Of a stretch of DNA of 64,000 bases, positions 13,674-26,869 are shown piece after piece. The stretch lies in contig NC_065571.1 of the NCBI RefSeq assembly GCF_937616625.2, forward strand, positions 26,300,201-26,364,200, in the 5' to 3' direction. The first letter of the stretch is position 1. Each line of letters opens with the position of its first letter. The notes under the pieces are model-generated. The model searched no databases. It saw nothing but the letters and a program-made list of their open reading frames with translations, and had not been told where the DNA came from. The DNA is from Mercurialis annua. Its lineage: Eukaryota > Streptophyta > Magnoliopsida > Malpighiales > Euphorbiaceae. Both the position numbers and the translations under genes were made by a program.

Positions 13674-15221
13674 TACAAACTAAATCCAAACGTTTCTTCA
13701 CTTTAGCTATTTAAGCCAAACGTTTACAAACGTTACGAAACAAATCCAAACGTTTCCCCTTTTTAGCGATTTAAGCCAAACGTTTACAAAAGTTACCAAA
13801 CAAATCCAAACGTTTCACTTTTTTAGATTTAAGCAAAAAGTTTACAAACGTTACGAAAAAAATCCAATCATTTCACCTTTTTAGCAATTTAAGCCAAACG
13901 TTTACAAACATTCCGAAACAAATCCAAGCGTTTCATGTTTTTAGCAATTTAAGCCAATCGTTTACAAACGTTACAAAACAAATCCAAACGTTTCACATTT
14001 TTAGCGATTTAAGCCAAACGTTTACAAACGTTACGAAAACAAATCCAAGCATTTCACCTTTTTAGCAATATAAGCCAAACGTTTACAAACACTCTGAAAC
14101 AAATCCAAGCGTTTCACATTTTTAGGAATTTAAGCCAAACGTTTACAAACATTACAAAACAAATACAAGCGTTTAACCTTGTTTACGAACAAATCCAAAT
14201 GTTTACAAACGTTACAAAAAAATCCAAATGTTTAGAAACATTTACAAACTAATGAAACAAAACCAAACATTTCACCTTTTTAGAAATTTAAGCCAAACAT
14301 TTATAAACTTTACAAAACAAATTCAAGCGTTTCACCTGTTTTGCAATTTAATCCGGACATTTGGTTTTGTTTCGTAACTTTTGTAAAAGTTTGGCTTCAA
14401 TCGCTAAAAAGGTCAAACGTTTGGATTTGTTTCATAACATTTGGCTTCAATCACTAAAAAGTTGAAATGTTTGGTTTTGTTTAGTAACGTTTGTAAACGT
14501 TTGGCTTAAATCGCTAAAAAGCGGAAACGTTTGGATTTGTTTCGTAACGTTTGTATACGTTTGGCATAAATTGCTAAAAAAGTGAAACGTTTGGATTTGT
14601 TTCGTAACATTTGTAAACGTTTGACTTTAATCTCTAAAAAGGTGAAACGTTTGGATTTGTTTCGCAACGTTTGTAAATGTTTGGCATTAATCGCTAAAAA
14701 GGGGAAACACTTGGATTTGTTTCGAAACGTTTTAAACGTTTGGCTTAAATCGCTTAAATGGGGAAACATTTGGATTTGTTTCGTAACGTTTGTAAACGTT
14801 TGACTTAAATCGCTAACAAGGGGAAACGTTTGGAATTGTTTCGTACCGCTTGTAAACGTTAGGCTTATATTGCTAAAAAGGCGAAACACTTGGATTTTGT
14901 TTCATAACGTTTGTAAACGTTTGGCTTAAATCGCTAAAAAGGGGAAACGTTTGGATTTGTTTCGTAATGTTTATAAACGTTTGGCTTCAATCGCAAAAAA
15001 GGTGAAACGTTTGGATTTGTTTCTTAACGTTTGTAAACGTTTGGCTTAAATCTCTAAAATGGGAAAACGTTTGGATTTGTTTCGTAACGTTTGTATACAT
15101 TTGTATTTGTTTTGTAACGTATGTAAACGTTTGGTTTTGTTTCATAACGTTTATAAACGTTTGGCTTAAATTGCTAAAATGGGGAAACATTTGGATTTGT
15201 TTCTTAACGTTTGTAAACGTA
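13674..15221. repeat. Inverted unit U4, short (1548 bp)
   Basis: Same two-monomer deletion as U2. Near 13930-14020 two monomers are replaced by other variants (CATGTTTTTAGC, AAGCCAATCG, CACATTTTTAGCG) where other units have the truncated AAGCAAACG and CCCTTTTTTAG monomers, which suggests a local conversion tract. Confidence 0.9.
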
Positions 15222-16886
15222 TACAAACTAAATCCAAACGTTTCTTCACTTTAGCTATTTAAGCCAAACGTTTACAAACGTTACGAAACAAATCCAAACG
15301 TTTCCCCTTTTTAGCGATTTAAGCCAAACGTTTACAAAAGTTACCAAACAAATCCAAACGTTTCACTTTTTTAGATTTAAGCAAAAAGTTTACAAACGTT
15401 ACGAAAAAAATCCAATCATTTCACCTTTTTAGCAATTTAAGCCAAACGTTTACAAACATTCCGAAACAAATCCAAGCGTTTCACCTTTTTAGCAATTTAA
15501 GCAAACGTTTACAAACGTTACAAAACAAATCCAAACGTTTCCCTTTTTTAGATTTAAGCCAAACGTTTACAAACGTTACGAAAACAAATCCAAGCATTTC
15601 ACCTTTTTAGCAATATAAGCCAAACGTTTACAAACGTTACGAAACAAGTCTAAGCGTTTCACCTTTTTAGCAATTTAAGCCAAACGTTTACAAACATTAC
15701 GAAACAAATCCAAGCGTTTCACCTTTTTAGCGATCTAAGCCAAACATTTACAAACACTCCGAAGCAAATCCAAGCGTTTCACATTTTTAGGAATTTAGGC
15801 CAAACGTTTACAAACACTACAAAACAAATACAAGCGTTTAACCTTGTTTACGAACAAATCCAAATGTTTACAAACGTTACAAAAAAAATCCAAATGTTTA
15901 GAAACATTTACAAACTAATGAAACAAAACCAAACATTTCACATTTTTAGAAATTTAAGCCAAACATTTACAAACGTTACAAAACAAATTCAAGCGTTTCA
16001 CCTGTTTTGCAATTTAATCCGAACGTTTGGTTTTGTTTCGTAACTTTTGTAAAAGTTTGGCTTCAATCGCTAAAAAGGTCAAACGTTTGGATTTGTTTCA
16101 TAACATTTGGCTTCAATCACTAAAAAGTTGAAATGTTTGGTTTTGTTTAGTAACGTTTGTAAACGTTTGGCTTAAATCGCTAAAAAGGGGAAACATTAGG
16201 ATTTGTTTCGTAACTTTTGTATACGTTTGGCATAAATTGCTAAAAAAGTGAAACGTTTGGATTTGTTTCGTAACATTTGTAAACGTTTGACTTTAATCGC
16301 TAAAAAGGTGAAACGTTTGGATTTGTTTCGCAACGTTTGTAAATGTTTGGCTTTAATCGCTAAAAAGGGGAAACATTTGGATTTGTTTCGAAACGTTTTA
16401 AACGTTTGGCTTAAATCGCTAAAATGGGGAAACATTTGGATTTGTTTCGTAACGTTTGTAAACGTTTGACTTAAATCGCTAACAAGGGGAAACGTTTGGA
16501 ATTGTTTCGTACCGCTTGTAAACGTTAGGCTTATATTGCTAAAAAGGAGAAACACTTGGATTTGTTTCATAACGTTTGTAAACGTTTGGCTTAAATCGCT
16601 AAAAAGGGAAAACGTTTGGATTTGTTTCGTAATGTTTATAAACGTTTGGCTTCAATCGCGAAAAAGGTGAAACATTTGGATTTGTTTCTTAACGTTTGTA
16701 AACGTTTGGCTTAAATCTCTAAAATGGGAAAACGTTTGGATTTTTTTCGTAACGTTTGTATACATTTGTATTTATTTTGTAACGTATGTAAACGTTTGGT
16801 TTTATTTTATAACGTTTATAAACGTTTGGCTTAAATTGCTAAAATGGGGAAACATTTGGATTTGTTTCTTAACGTTTGTAAACGTA
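15222..16886. repeat. Inverted unit U5 (1665 bp)
   Basis: Carries the AAGTCTAAGCG and AATTTAGGCC variants (near 15645-15800) that also occur in U6 and U8. F-to-R junction near 16024. Confidence 0.9.
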
Positions 16887-18545
16887 TACAAACTAAATCC
16901 AAACGTTTCTTCACTTTAGCTATTTAAGCCAAACGTTTACAAACGTTTAGAAACAAATCCAAACGTTTCCCCCTTTTTAGCGATTTAAGCCAAATGTTTA
17001 CAAAAGTTACCAAACAAATCCAAACGTTTCACTTTTTTAGATTTAAGCAAAAAGTTTACAAACGTTACGAAAAAAATCCAATCATTTCACCTTTTTAGCA
17101 ATTTAAGCCAAACGTTTACAAACATTCCGAAACAAATCCAAGCGTTTCACCTTTTTAGCAATTTAAACCAAACGTTACAAAACAAATCCAAGCGTTTCAC
17201 TTTTTTAGCAATTTAAGCCAAACGTTTACAAACGTTACGAAAACAAATCCAAGCATTTCACCTTTTTAGCAATATAAGCCAAACGTTTACAAACGTTACG
17301 AAACAAGTCTAAGCGTTTCACCTTTTTAGCAATTTAAGCCAAACGTTTACAAACATTACGAAACAAATCCAAGCGTTTCACCTTTTTAGCGATCTAAGCC
17401 AAACATTTACAAACACTCCGAAGCAAATCCAAGCGTTTCACATTTTTAGGAATTTAGGCCAAACGTTTACAAACACTACAAAACAAATACAAGCGTTTAA
17501 CCTTGTTTACGAACAAATCCAAATGTTTACAAACGTTGCAAAAAAATCCAAATGTTTAGAAACATTTACAAACTAATGAAACAAAACCAAACATTTCACC
17601 TTTTTAGAAATTTAAGCCAAACATTTATAAACTTTACAAAACAAATTCAAGCGTTTCACCTGTTTTGCAATTTAATCCGGACATTTGGTTTTGTTTCGTA
17701 ACTTTTGTAAAAGTTTGGCTTCAATCGCTAAAAAGGTCAAACGTTTGGATTTGTTTCATAACATTTGGCTTCAATCACTAAAAAGTTGAAATGTTTGGTT
17801 TTGTTTAGTAACGTTTGTAAACGTTTGGCTTAAATCGCTAAAAAGCGGAAACGTTTGGATTTGTTTCGTAACGTTTGTATACGTTTGGCATAAATTGCTA
17901 AAAAAGTGAAACGTTTGGATTTGTTTCGTAACATTTGTAAACGTTTGACTTTAATCTCTAAAAAGGTGAAACGTTTGGATTTGTTTCGCAACGTTTGTAA
18001 ATGTTTGGCATTAATCGCTAAAAAGGGGAAACATTTGGATTTGTTTCGAAACGTTTTAAACGTTTGGCTTAAATCGCTTAAATGGGGAAACATTTGGATT
18101 TGTTTCGTAACGTTTGTAAACGTTTGACTTAAATCGCTAACAAGGGAAAACGTTTGGAATTGTTTCGTACCGCTTGTAAACGTTAGGCTTATATTGCTAA
18201 AAAGGCGAAACACTTGGATTTTGTTTCATAACGTTTGTAAACGTTTGGCTTAAATCGCTAAAAAGGGGAAACGTTTGGATTTGTTTCGTAATGTTTATAA
18301 ACGTTTGGCTTCAATCGCAAAAAAGGTGAAACGTTTGGATTTGTTTCTTAACGTTTGTAAACGTTTGGCTTAAATCTCTAAAATGGGAAAACGTTTGGAT
18401 TTGTTTCGTAACGTTTGTATACATTTGTATTTATTTTGTAACGTATGTAAACGTTTGGTTTTATTTTATAACGTTTATAAACGTTTGGCTTAAATTGCTA
18501 AAATGGGGAAACATTTGGATTTGTTTCTTAACGTTTGTAAACGTA
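16887..18545. repeat. Inverted unit U6 (1659 bp)
   Basis: Shares GTTTAGAAAC (near 16951) with U3 and U8. Has an extra C in CCCCCTTTTTAG (near 16969) and a shortened monomer, ACCAAACGTTACAAAAC, near 17167. Confidence 0.9.
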
Positions 18546-20209
18546 TACAAACTAAATCCAAACGTTTCTTCACTTTAGCTATTTAAGCCAAACGTTTACA
18601 AACGTTACGAAACAAATCCAAACGTTTCCCCTTTTTAGCGATTTAAGCCAAATGTTTACAAAAGTTACCAAACAAATCCAAACGTTTCACTTTTTTAGAT
18701 TTAAGCAAAAAGTTTACAAACGTTACGAAAAAAATCCAATCATTTCACCTTTTTAGCAATTTAAGCCAAACGTTTACAAACATTCCGAAACAAATCCAAG
18801 CGTTTCACCTTTTTAGCAATTTAAGCAAACGCTTACAAACGTTACAAAACAAATCCAAACGTTTCCCTTTTTTAGATTTAAGCCAAACGTTTACAAACGT
18901 TACGAAAACAAATCCAAGCATTTCACCTTTTTAGCAATATAAGCCAAACGTTTACAAACGTTACGAAACAAATCAAAACGTTTCACCTTTTTAGCAATTT
19001 AAGCCAAACGTTTACAAACATTACGAAACAAATCCAAGCGTTTCACCTTTTTAGCGATCTAAGCCAAACGTTTACAAACACTCCGAAGCAAATCCAAGCG
19101 TTTCACATTTTTAGGAATTTAGGCCAAACGTTTACAAACACTACAAAACAAATACAAGCGTTTAACCTTGTTTACGAACAAATCCAAATGTTTACAAACG
19201 TTGCAAAAAAATCCAAATGTTTAGAAACATTTACAAACTAATGAAACAAAACCAAACATTTCACCTTTTTAGAAATTTAAGCCAAACATTTATAAACTTT
19301 ACAAAACAAATTCAAGCGTTTCACCTGTTTTGCAATTTAATCCGGACATTTGGTTTTGTTTCGTAACTTTTGTAAAAGTTTGGCTTCAATCGCTAAAAAG
19401 GTCAAACGTTTGGATTTGTTTCATAACATTTGGCTTCAATCACTAAAAAGTTGAAATGTTTGGTTTTGTTTAGTAACGTTTGTAAACGTTTGGCTTAAAT
19501 CGCTAAAAAGCGGAAACGTTTGGATTTGTTTCGTAACGTTTGTATACGTTTGGCATAAATTGCTAAAAAAGTGAAACGTTTGGATTTGTTTCGTAACATT
19601 TGTAAACGTTTGACTTTAATCTCTAAAAAGGTGAAACGTTTGGATTTGTTTCGCAACGTTTGTAAATGTTTGGCATTAATCGCTAAAAAGGGGAAACGTT
19701 TGGATTTGTTTCGAAACGTTTTAAACGTTTGGCTTAAATCGCTAAAATGGGGAAACATTTGGATTTGTTTCGTAACGTTTGTAAACGTTTGACTTAAATC
19801 GTTAACAAGGGGAAACGTTTGGAATTGTTTCGTACCGCTTGTAAACGTTAGGCTTATATTGCTAAAAAGGAGAAACACTTGGATTTGTTTCATAACGTTT
19901 GTAAACGTTTGGCTTAAATCGCTAAAAAGGGGAAACGTTTGGATTTGTTTCGTAATGTTTATAAACGTTTGGCTTCAATCGCGAAAAAGGTGAAACATTT
20001 GGATTTGTTTCTTAACGTTTATAAACGTTTGGCTTAAATCTCTAAAATGGGAAAACGTTTGGATTTTTTTCGTAACGTTTGTATACATTTGTATTTATTT
20101 TGTAACGTATGTAAACGTTTGGTTTTATTTTATAACGTTTATAAACGTTTGGCTTAAATTGCTAAAATGGGGAAACATTTGGATTTGTTTCTTAACGTTT
20201 GTAAACGTA
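18546..20209. repeat. Inverted unit U7 (1664 bp)
   Basis: Near 18963 the usual AAGTCC or AAGTCT monomer is replaced by AAATCAAAACG. In the R arm the usual GGGGAAACATTTGG is GGGGAAACGTTTGG near 19690, a restored CG. Confidence 0.9.
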
Positions 20210-21875
20210 TACAAACTAAATCCAAACGTTTCTTCACTTTAGCTATTTAAGCCAAACGTTTACAAACGTTTAGAAACAAATCCAAACGTTTCCCCTTTTT
20301 AGCGATTTAAGCCAAATGTTTACAAAAGTTACCAAACAAATCCAAACGTTTCACTTTTTTAGATTTAAGCAAAAAGTTTACAAACGTTACGAAAAAAATC
20401 CAATCATTTCACCTTTTTAGCAATTTAAGCCAAACGTTTACAAACATTCCGAAACAAATCCAAGCGTTTCACCTTTTTAGCAATTTAAGCAAACGTTTAC
20501 AAACGTTACAAAACAAATCCAAACGTTTCCCTTTTTTAGATTTAAGCCAAACGTTTACAAAAGTTACGAAAACAAATCCAAGCATTTCACCTTTTTAGCA
20601 ATATAAGCCAAACGTTTACAAACGTTACAAAACAAGTCTAAGCGTTTCACCTTTTTAGCAATTTAAGCCAAACGTTTACAAACATTACGAAACAAATCCA
20701 AGCGTTTCACCTTTTTAGCGATCTAAGCCAAACATTTACAAACACTCCGAAGCAAATCCAACCGTTTCACATTTTTAGGAATTTAGGCCAAACGTTTACA
20801 AACATTACAAAACAAATACAAGCGTTTAACCTTGTTTACGAACAAATCCAAATGTTTACAAACGTTACAAAAAAAATCCTAAATGTTTAGAAACATTTAC
20901 AAACTAATGAAACAAAACCAAACATTTCACATTTTTAGAAATTTAAGCCAAACATCTACAAACGTTACAAAACAAATTCAAGCGTTTCACCTGTTTTGCA
21001 ATTTAATCCGAACGTTTGGTTTTGTTTCGTAACTTTTGTAAAAATTTGGCTTCAATCGCTAAAAAGGTCAAACGTTTGGATTTGTTTCATAACATTTGGC
21101 TTCAATCACTAAAAAGTTGAAATGTTTGGTTTTGTTTAGTAACGTTTGTAAACGTTTGGCATAAATCGCTAAAAAGGGGAAACGTTTGGATTTGTTTCGT
21201 AACTTTTGTATACGTTTGGCATAAATTGCTAAAAAAGTGAAACGTTTGGATTTGTTTCGTAACATTTGTAAACGTTTGACTTTAATGGCTAAAAAGGTGA
21301 AACGTTTGGATTTGTTTCGCAACGTTTGTAAATGTTTGGCTTTAATCGCTAAAAAGGGGAAACATTTGGATTTGTTTCGAAACGTTTTAAACGTTTGGCT
21401 TAAATCGCTAAAATGGGGAAACATTTGGATTTGTTTCGTAACGTTTGTAAACGTTTGACTTAAATCGCTGACAAGGGGAAACGTTTGGAATTGTTTCGTA
21501 CCGCTTGTAAACGTTAGGCTTATATTGCTAAAAAGGCGAAACACTTGGATTTGTTTCGTAACATTTGTAAACGTTTGGCTTAAATCGCTAAAAAAGGGAA
21601 ACGTTTGGATTTGTTTCGTAATGTTTATAAACGTTTGGCTTCAATCGCAAAAAAGGTGAAACGTTTGGATTTGTTTCTTAACGTTTGTAAACGTTTGGCT
21701 TAAATCTCTAAAATGGGAAAACATTTGGATTTCTTTCGTAACGTTTGTATACATTTGTATTTGTTTTGTAACGTATGTAAACGTTTGGTTTTGTTTCATA
21801 AAGTTTATAAACGTTTGGCTTAAATTGCTAAAATGGGGAAACATTTGGATTTGTTTCTTAACGTTTGTAAACGTA
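20210..21875. repeat. Inverted unit U8 (1666 bp)
   Basis: Carries GTTTAGAAAC (near 20271) and AAGTCTAAGCG (near 20635). Its R arm lacks in-frame stops over 158 codons on the minus strand (21068-21544); I read this as a chance result of the 60-bp period. Confidence 0.9.
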
Positions 21876-23539
21876 TACAAACTAAATCCAAACGTTTCTC
21901 CATTTTAGCTATTTAAGCCAAACGTTTACAAACGTTGCGAAACAAATCCAAACGTTTCCCCTTTTTAGCGATTTAAGCCAAACGTTTACAAAAGTTACCA
22001 AACAAATCCAAACGTTTCACTTTTTTAGATTTAAGCAAAAAGTTTACAAACGTTACGAAAAAAATCCAATCATTTCACCTTTTTAGCGATCTAAGCCAAA
22101 CGTTTACAAACGTTCCGAAACAAATCCAAGCATTTCACCTTTTCAGCAATTTAAGCAAACGTTTACAAACGTTACAAAACAAATCCAAACGTTTCCCTTT
22201 TTTAGATTTAAGCCAAACGTTTACAAACGTTACGAAAACAAATCCAAGCATTTCACCTTTTTAGCAATATAAGCCAAACGTTTACAAACGTTACGAAACA
22301 AGTCCAAGCGTTTCACCTTTTTAGCAATTCAAGCCGAACATTTACAAACATTACGAAACAAATCCAAGCGTTTCACCTTTTTAGCGATCTAAGCCAAACG
22401 TTTACAAACACTCCGAAGCAAATCCAAGCGTTTCACATTTTTAGGAATTTAGGCCAAACGTTTACAAACATTACAAAACAAATACAAGCGTTTAACCTTG
22501 TTTACGAACAAATCCAAATGTTTACAAACGTTACAAAAAAAATCCAAATGTTTAGAAACATTTACAAACTAATGAAACAAAACCAAACATTTCACCTTTT
22601 TAGAAATTTAAGCCAAACATTTACAAACGTTACAAAACAAATTCAAGCGTTTCACCTGTTTTGCAATTTAATCCGAACGTTTGGTTTTGTTTCGTAACTT
22701 TTGTAAAAGTTTGGCTTCAATCGCTAAAAAGGTCAAACGTTTGGATTTGTTTCATAACATTTGGCTTCAATCACTAAAAAGTTGAAATGTTTGGTTTTGT
22801 TTAGTAACGTTTGTAAACGTTTGGCTTAAATCGCTAAAAAGGGGAAACGTTTGGATTTGTTTCGTAACATTTGTATACGTTTGGCATAAATTGCTAAAAA
22901 AGTGAAACGTTTGGATTTGTTTCGTAACATTTATAAACGTTTGACTTTAATCGCTAAAAAGGTGAAACGTTTGGATTTGTTTTGCAACGTTTGTAAATGT
23001 TTGGCTTTAATCGCTAAAAAGGGGAAACATTTGGATTTGTTTCGAAACGTTTTAAACGTTTGGCTTAAATCGCTAAAATGGGGAAACATTTGGATTTGTT
23101 TCGTATCGTTTGTAAACGTTTGACTTAAATCGCTAACAAGGGGAAACGTTTGGAATTGTTTCGTACCGCTTGTAAACGTTAGGCTTATATTGCTAAAAAG
23201 GCGAAACACTTGGATTTGTTTCGTAACGTTTGTAAACGTTTGGCTTAAATCGCTAAAAAAGGGAAACGTTTGGATTTGTTTCGTATTGTTTATAAACGTT
23301 TGGCTTCAATCGCAAAAAAGGTGAAACGTTTGGATTTGTTTCTTAACGTTTTTAAACGTTTGCTTAAATCTCTAAAATGGGAAAACGTTTGGATTTCTTT
23401 CGTAACGTTTGTATACATTTGTATTTGTTTTGTAACGTATGTAAACGTTTGGTTTTGTTTCATAAAGTTTATAAACGTTTGGCTTAAATTGCTAAAATGG
23501 GGAAACATTTGGATTGGTTTCTTAACGTTTGTAAACGTA
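21876..23539. repeat. Inverted unit U9 (1664 bp)
   Basis: First unit after U1 with CTCCATTTTAGC at its start. Third to fifth monomers differ from U1-U8 (AGCGATCTAAGCC near 22084, ACCTTTTCAGC near 22138), a haplotype shared with U10 and partly with U14. Confidence 0.9.
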
Positions 23540-25204
23540 TACAAACTAAATCCAAACGTTTCTCAATTTTAGCTATTTAAGTCAAACGTTTACAAACGTT
23601 ACGAAACAAATCCAAACGTTTCCCCTTTTTAGCGATTTAAGCCAAACGTTTACAAAAGTTACCAAACAAATCCAAACGTTTCAATTTTTTAGATTTAAGC
23701 AAAAAGTTTACAAACGTTACGAAAAAAATCCAATCATTTCACCTTTTTAGCGATCTAAGCCAAACGTTTACAAACGTTCCGAAACAAATCCAAGCATTTC
23801 ACCTTTTCAGCAATTTAAGCAAACGTTTACAAACGTTACAAAACAAATCCAAACATTTCCCTTTTTTAGATGTAAGCTAAACGTTTACAAACGTTACGAA
23901 AACAAATCCAAGCATTTCACCGTTTTAGCAATATAAGCCAAACGTTTACAAACGTTACGAAACAAGTCCAAGCGTTTCACCTTTTTAGCAATTTAGGCCA
24001 AACGTTTACAAACATTACGAAACAAATCCAAGCGTCTCACATTTTTAGCGATCTAAGCCAAACGTTTACAAACACTCCGAAACAAATCCAAGCTTTTGAC
24101 ATTTTTAGGAATTTAAGCCAAACGTTTACAAACATTACAAAACAAATACAAGCGTTTAACCTTGTTTAAGAACAAATCCAAATGTTTACAAACGTTAAAA
24201 AAAAATCCAAATGTTTAGAAACATTTACAAACTAATGAAACAAAACCAAACATTTCACATTTTTAGAAATTTAAGCCAAACATCTACAAACGTAACAAAA
24301 CAAATTCAAGCGTTTCACCTGTTTTGCAATTTAATCCGAACGTTTGGTTTTGTTTCGTAACTTTTGTAAAAGTTTGGCTTCAATCGCTAAAAAGGTGAAA
24401 CGTTTGGATTTGATTCATAACATTTGGCTTTAATCACTAAAAAGTTGAAATGTTTGGTTTTGTTTAGTAACGTTTGTAAACGTTTGGCTTAAATCGCTAA
24501 AAAGGGGAAACGTTTGGATTTGTTTCGTAACGTTTGTATACGTTTGGCATAAATTGCTAAAAAAGTGAAACGTTTGGATTTGTTTCGTAACATTTGTAAA
24601 CGTTTGACTTTAATCGCTAAAAAGGTGAAACGTTTGGATTTGTTTCGCAACGGTTTGTAAATGTTTGGCTTTAATCGCTAAAAAGGGGAAACATTTGGAT
24701 TTGTTTCGAAACGTATTAAACGTTTGGCTTAAATCGCTAAAATGGGGAAACATTTGGATTTGTTTCGTAACGTTTGTAAACGTTTGACTTAAATCGCTAA
24801 CAAGGGGAAACGTTTGGAATTGTTTCATACCGCTTGTAAACGTTAGGCTTATATTGCTAAAAAGGCGAAACACTTGGATTTGTTTCGTAACGTTTGTAAA
24901 CGTTTGGCTTAAATCGCTAAAAAGGGGAAACGTTTGGATTTGTTTCGTAATGTTTGTAAACGTTTGGCTTCAATCGCAAAAAAGGTGAAACGTTTGGATT
25001 TGTTTCTTAACGTTTGTAAACGTTTGGCTTAAATCTCTAAAATGGGAAAACATTTGGATTTGTTTCGTAACGTTTGTATACATTTGTATTTGTTTTGTAA
25101 CGTATGTAAACGTTTGGTATTGTTTCATAACGTTTATAAACGTTTGGCTTAAATTGCTAAAATGGGGAAACATTTGGATTTGTTTCTTAACATTTGTAAA
25201 CGTA
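23540..25204. repeat. Inverted unit U10 (1665 bp)
   Basis: Shares the CAAGCTTTTGACATTTTTAGG monomer (near 24093) and the one-base insertion CGCAACGGTTTG (near 24650) with U11. Confidence 0.9.
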
Positions 25205-26869
25205 TACAAACTAAATCCAAACGTTTCTCCATTTTAGCTATTTAAGCCAAACGTTTACAAACATTACGAAACAAATCCAAACGTTTCCCCTTTTTAGCGA
25301 TTTAAGCCAAACGTTTACAAAAGTTACCAAACAAATCCAAACGTTTCACTTTTTTAGATTTAAGCAAAAAGTTTACAAACGTTACGAAAAAAATCCAATC
25401 ATTTCACCTTTTTAGCAATTTAAGCCAAACGTTTACAAACGTTCCAAAACAAATTCAAGCGTTCCACATTTTTAGCAATTTAAGCAAACGTTTACAAACG
25501 TTACAAAACAAATCCAAACGTTTCCCTTTTTTAGATTTAAGCCAAACATTTACAAACGTTACGAAAACAAATCCAAGCATTTCACCTTTTTAGCAATATA
25601 AGCCAAACGTTTACAAACGTTACGAAACAAGTCCAAGCGTTTCACCTTTTTAGCAATTTAGGCCAAACGTTTACAAACATTACGAAACAAATCCAAGCGT
25701 CTCACATTTTTAGCGATCTAAGCCAAACGTTTACAAACACTCCGAAACAAATCCAAGCTTTTGACATTTTTAGGAATTTAAGCCAAACGTTTACAAACAT
25801 TACAAAACAAATACAAGCGTTTAACCTTGTTTAAGAACAAATCCAAATGTTTACAAACGTTAAAAAAAAATCCAAATGTTTAGAAACATTTACAAACTAA
25901 TGAAACAAAACCAAACATTTCACATTTTTAGAAATTTAAGCCAAACATCTACAAACGTAACAAAACAAATTCAAGCGTTTCACCTGTTTTGCAATTTAAT
26001 CCGAACGTTTGGTTTTGTTTCGTAACTTTTGTAAAAGTTTGGCTTCAATCGCTAAAAAGGTGAAACGTTTGGATTTGATTCATAACATTTGGCTTTAATC
26101 ACTAAAAAGTTGAAATGTTTGGTTTTGTTTAGTAACGTTTGTAAACGTTTGGCTTAAATCGCTAAAAAGGGGAAACGTTTGGATTTGTTTCGTAACGTTT
26201 GTATACGTTTGGCATAAATTGCTAAAAAAGTGAAACGTTTGGATTTGTTTCGTAACATTTGTAAACGTTTGACTTTAATCGCTAAAAAGGTGAAACGTTT
26301 GGATTTGTTTCGCAACGGTTTGTAAATGTTTGGCTTTAATCGCTAAAAAGGGGAAACATTTGGATTTGTTTCGAAACGTATTAAACGTTTGGCTTAAATC
26401 GCTAAAATGGGGAAACATTTGGATTTGTTTCGTAACGTTTGTAAACGTTTGACTTAAATCGCTAACAAGGGGAAACGTTTGGAATTGTTTCATACCGCTT
26501 GTAAACGTTAGGCTTATATTGCTAAAAAGGCGAAACACTTGGATTTGTTTCGTAACGTTTGTAAACGTTTGGCTTAAATCGCTAAAAAGGGAAAACGTTT
26601 GGATTTGTTTCGTAATGTTTGTAAACGTTTGGCTTCAATCGCAAAAAAGGTGAAACGTTTGGATTTGTTTCTTAACGTTTGTAAACGTTTGGCTTAAATC
26701 TCTAAAATGGGAAAACATTTGGATTTGTTTCGTAACGTTTGTATACATTTGTATTTGTTTTGTAACGTATGTAAACGTTTGGTATTGTTTCATAACGTTT
26801 ATAAACGTTTGGCTTAAATTGCTAAAATGGGGAAACATTTGGATTTGTTTCTTAACATTTGTAAACGTA
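25205..26869. repeat. Inverted unit U11 (1665 bp)
   Basis: From about 25620 the sequence matches the second part of U10 almost base for base, including private variants CGTCTCACATTTTTAGCG and AAGCTTTTGAC. The copy therefore arose recently relative to the rest of the domain. Confidence 0.9.
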
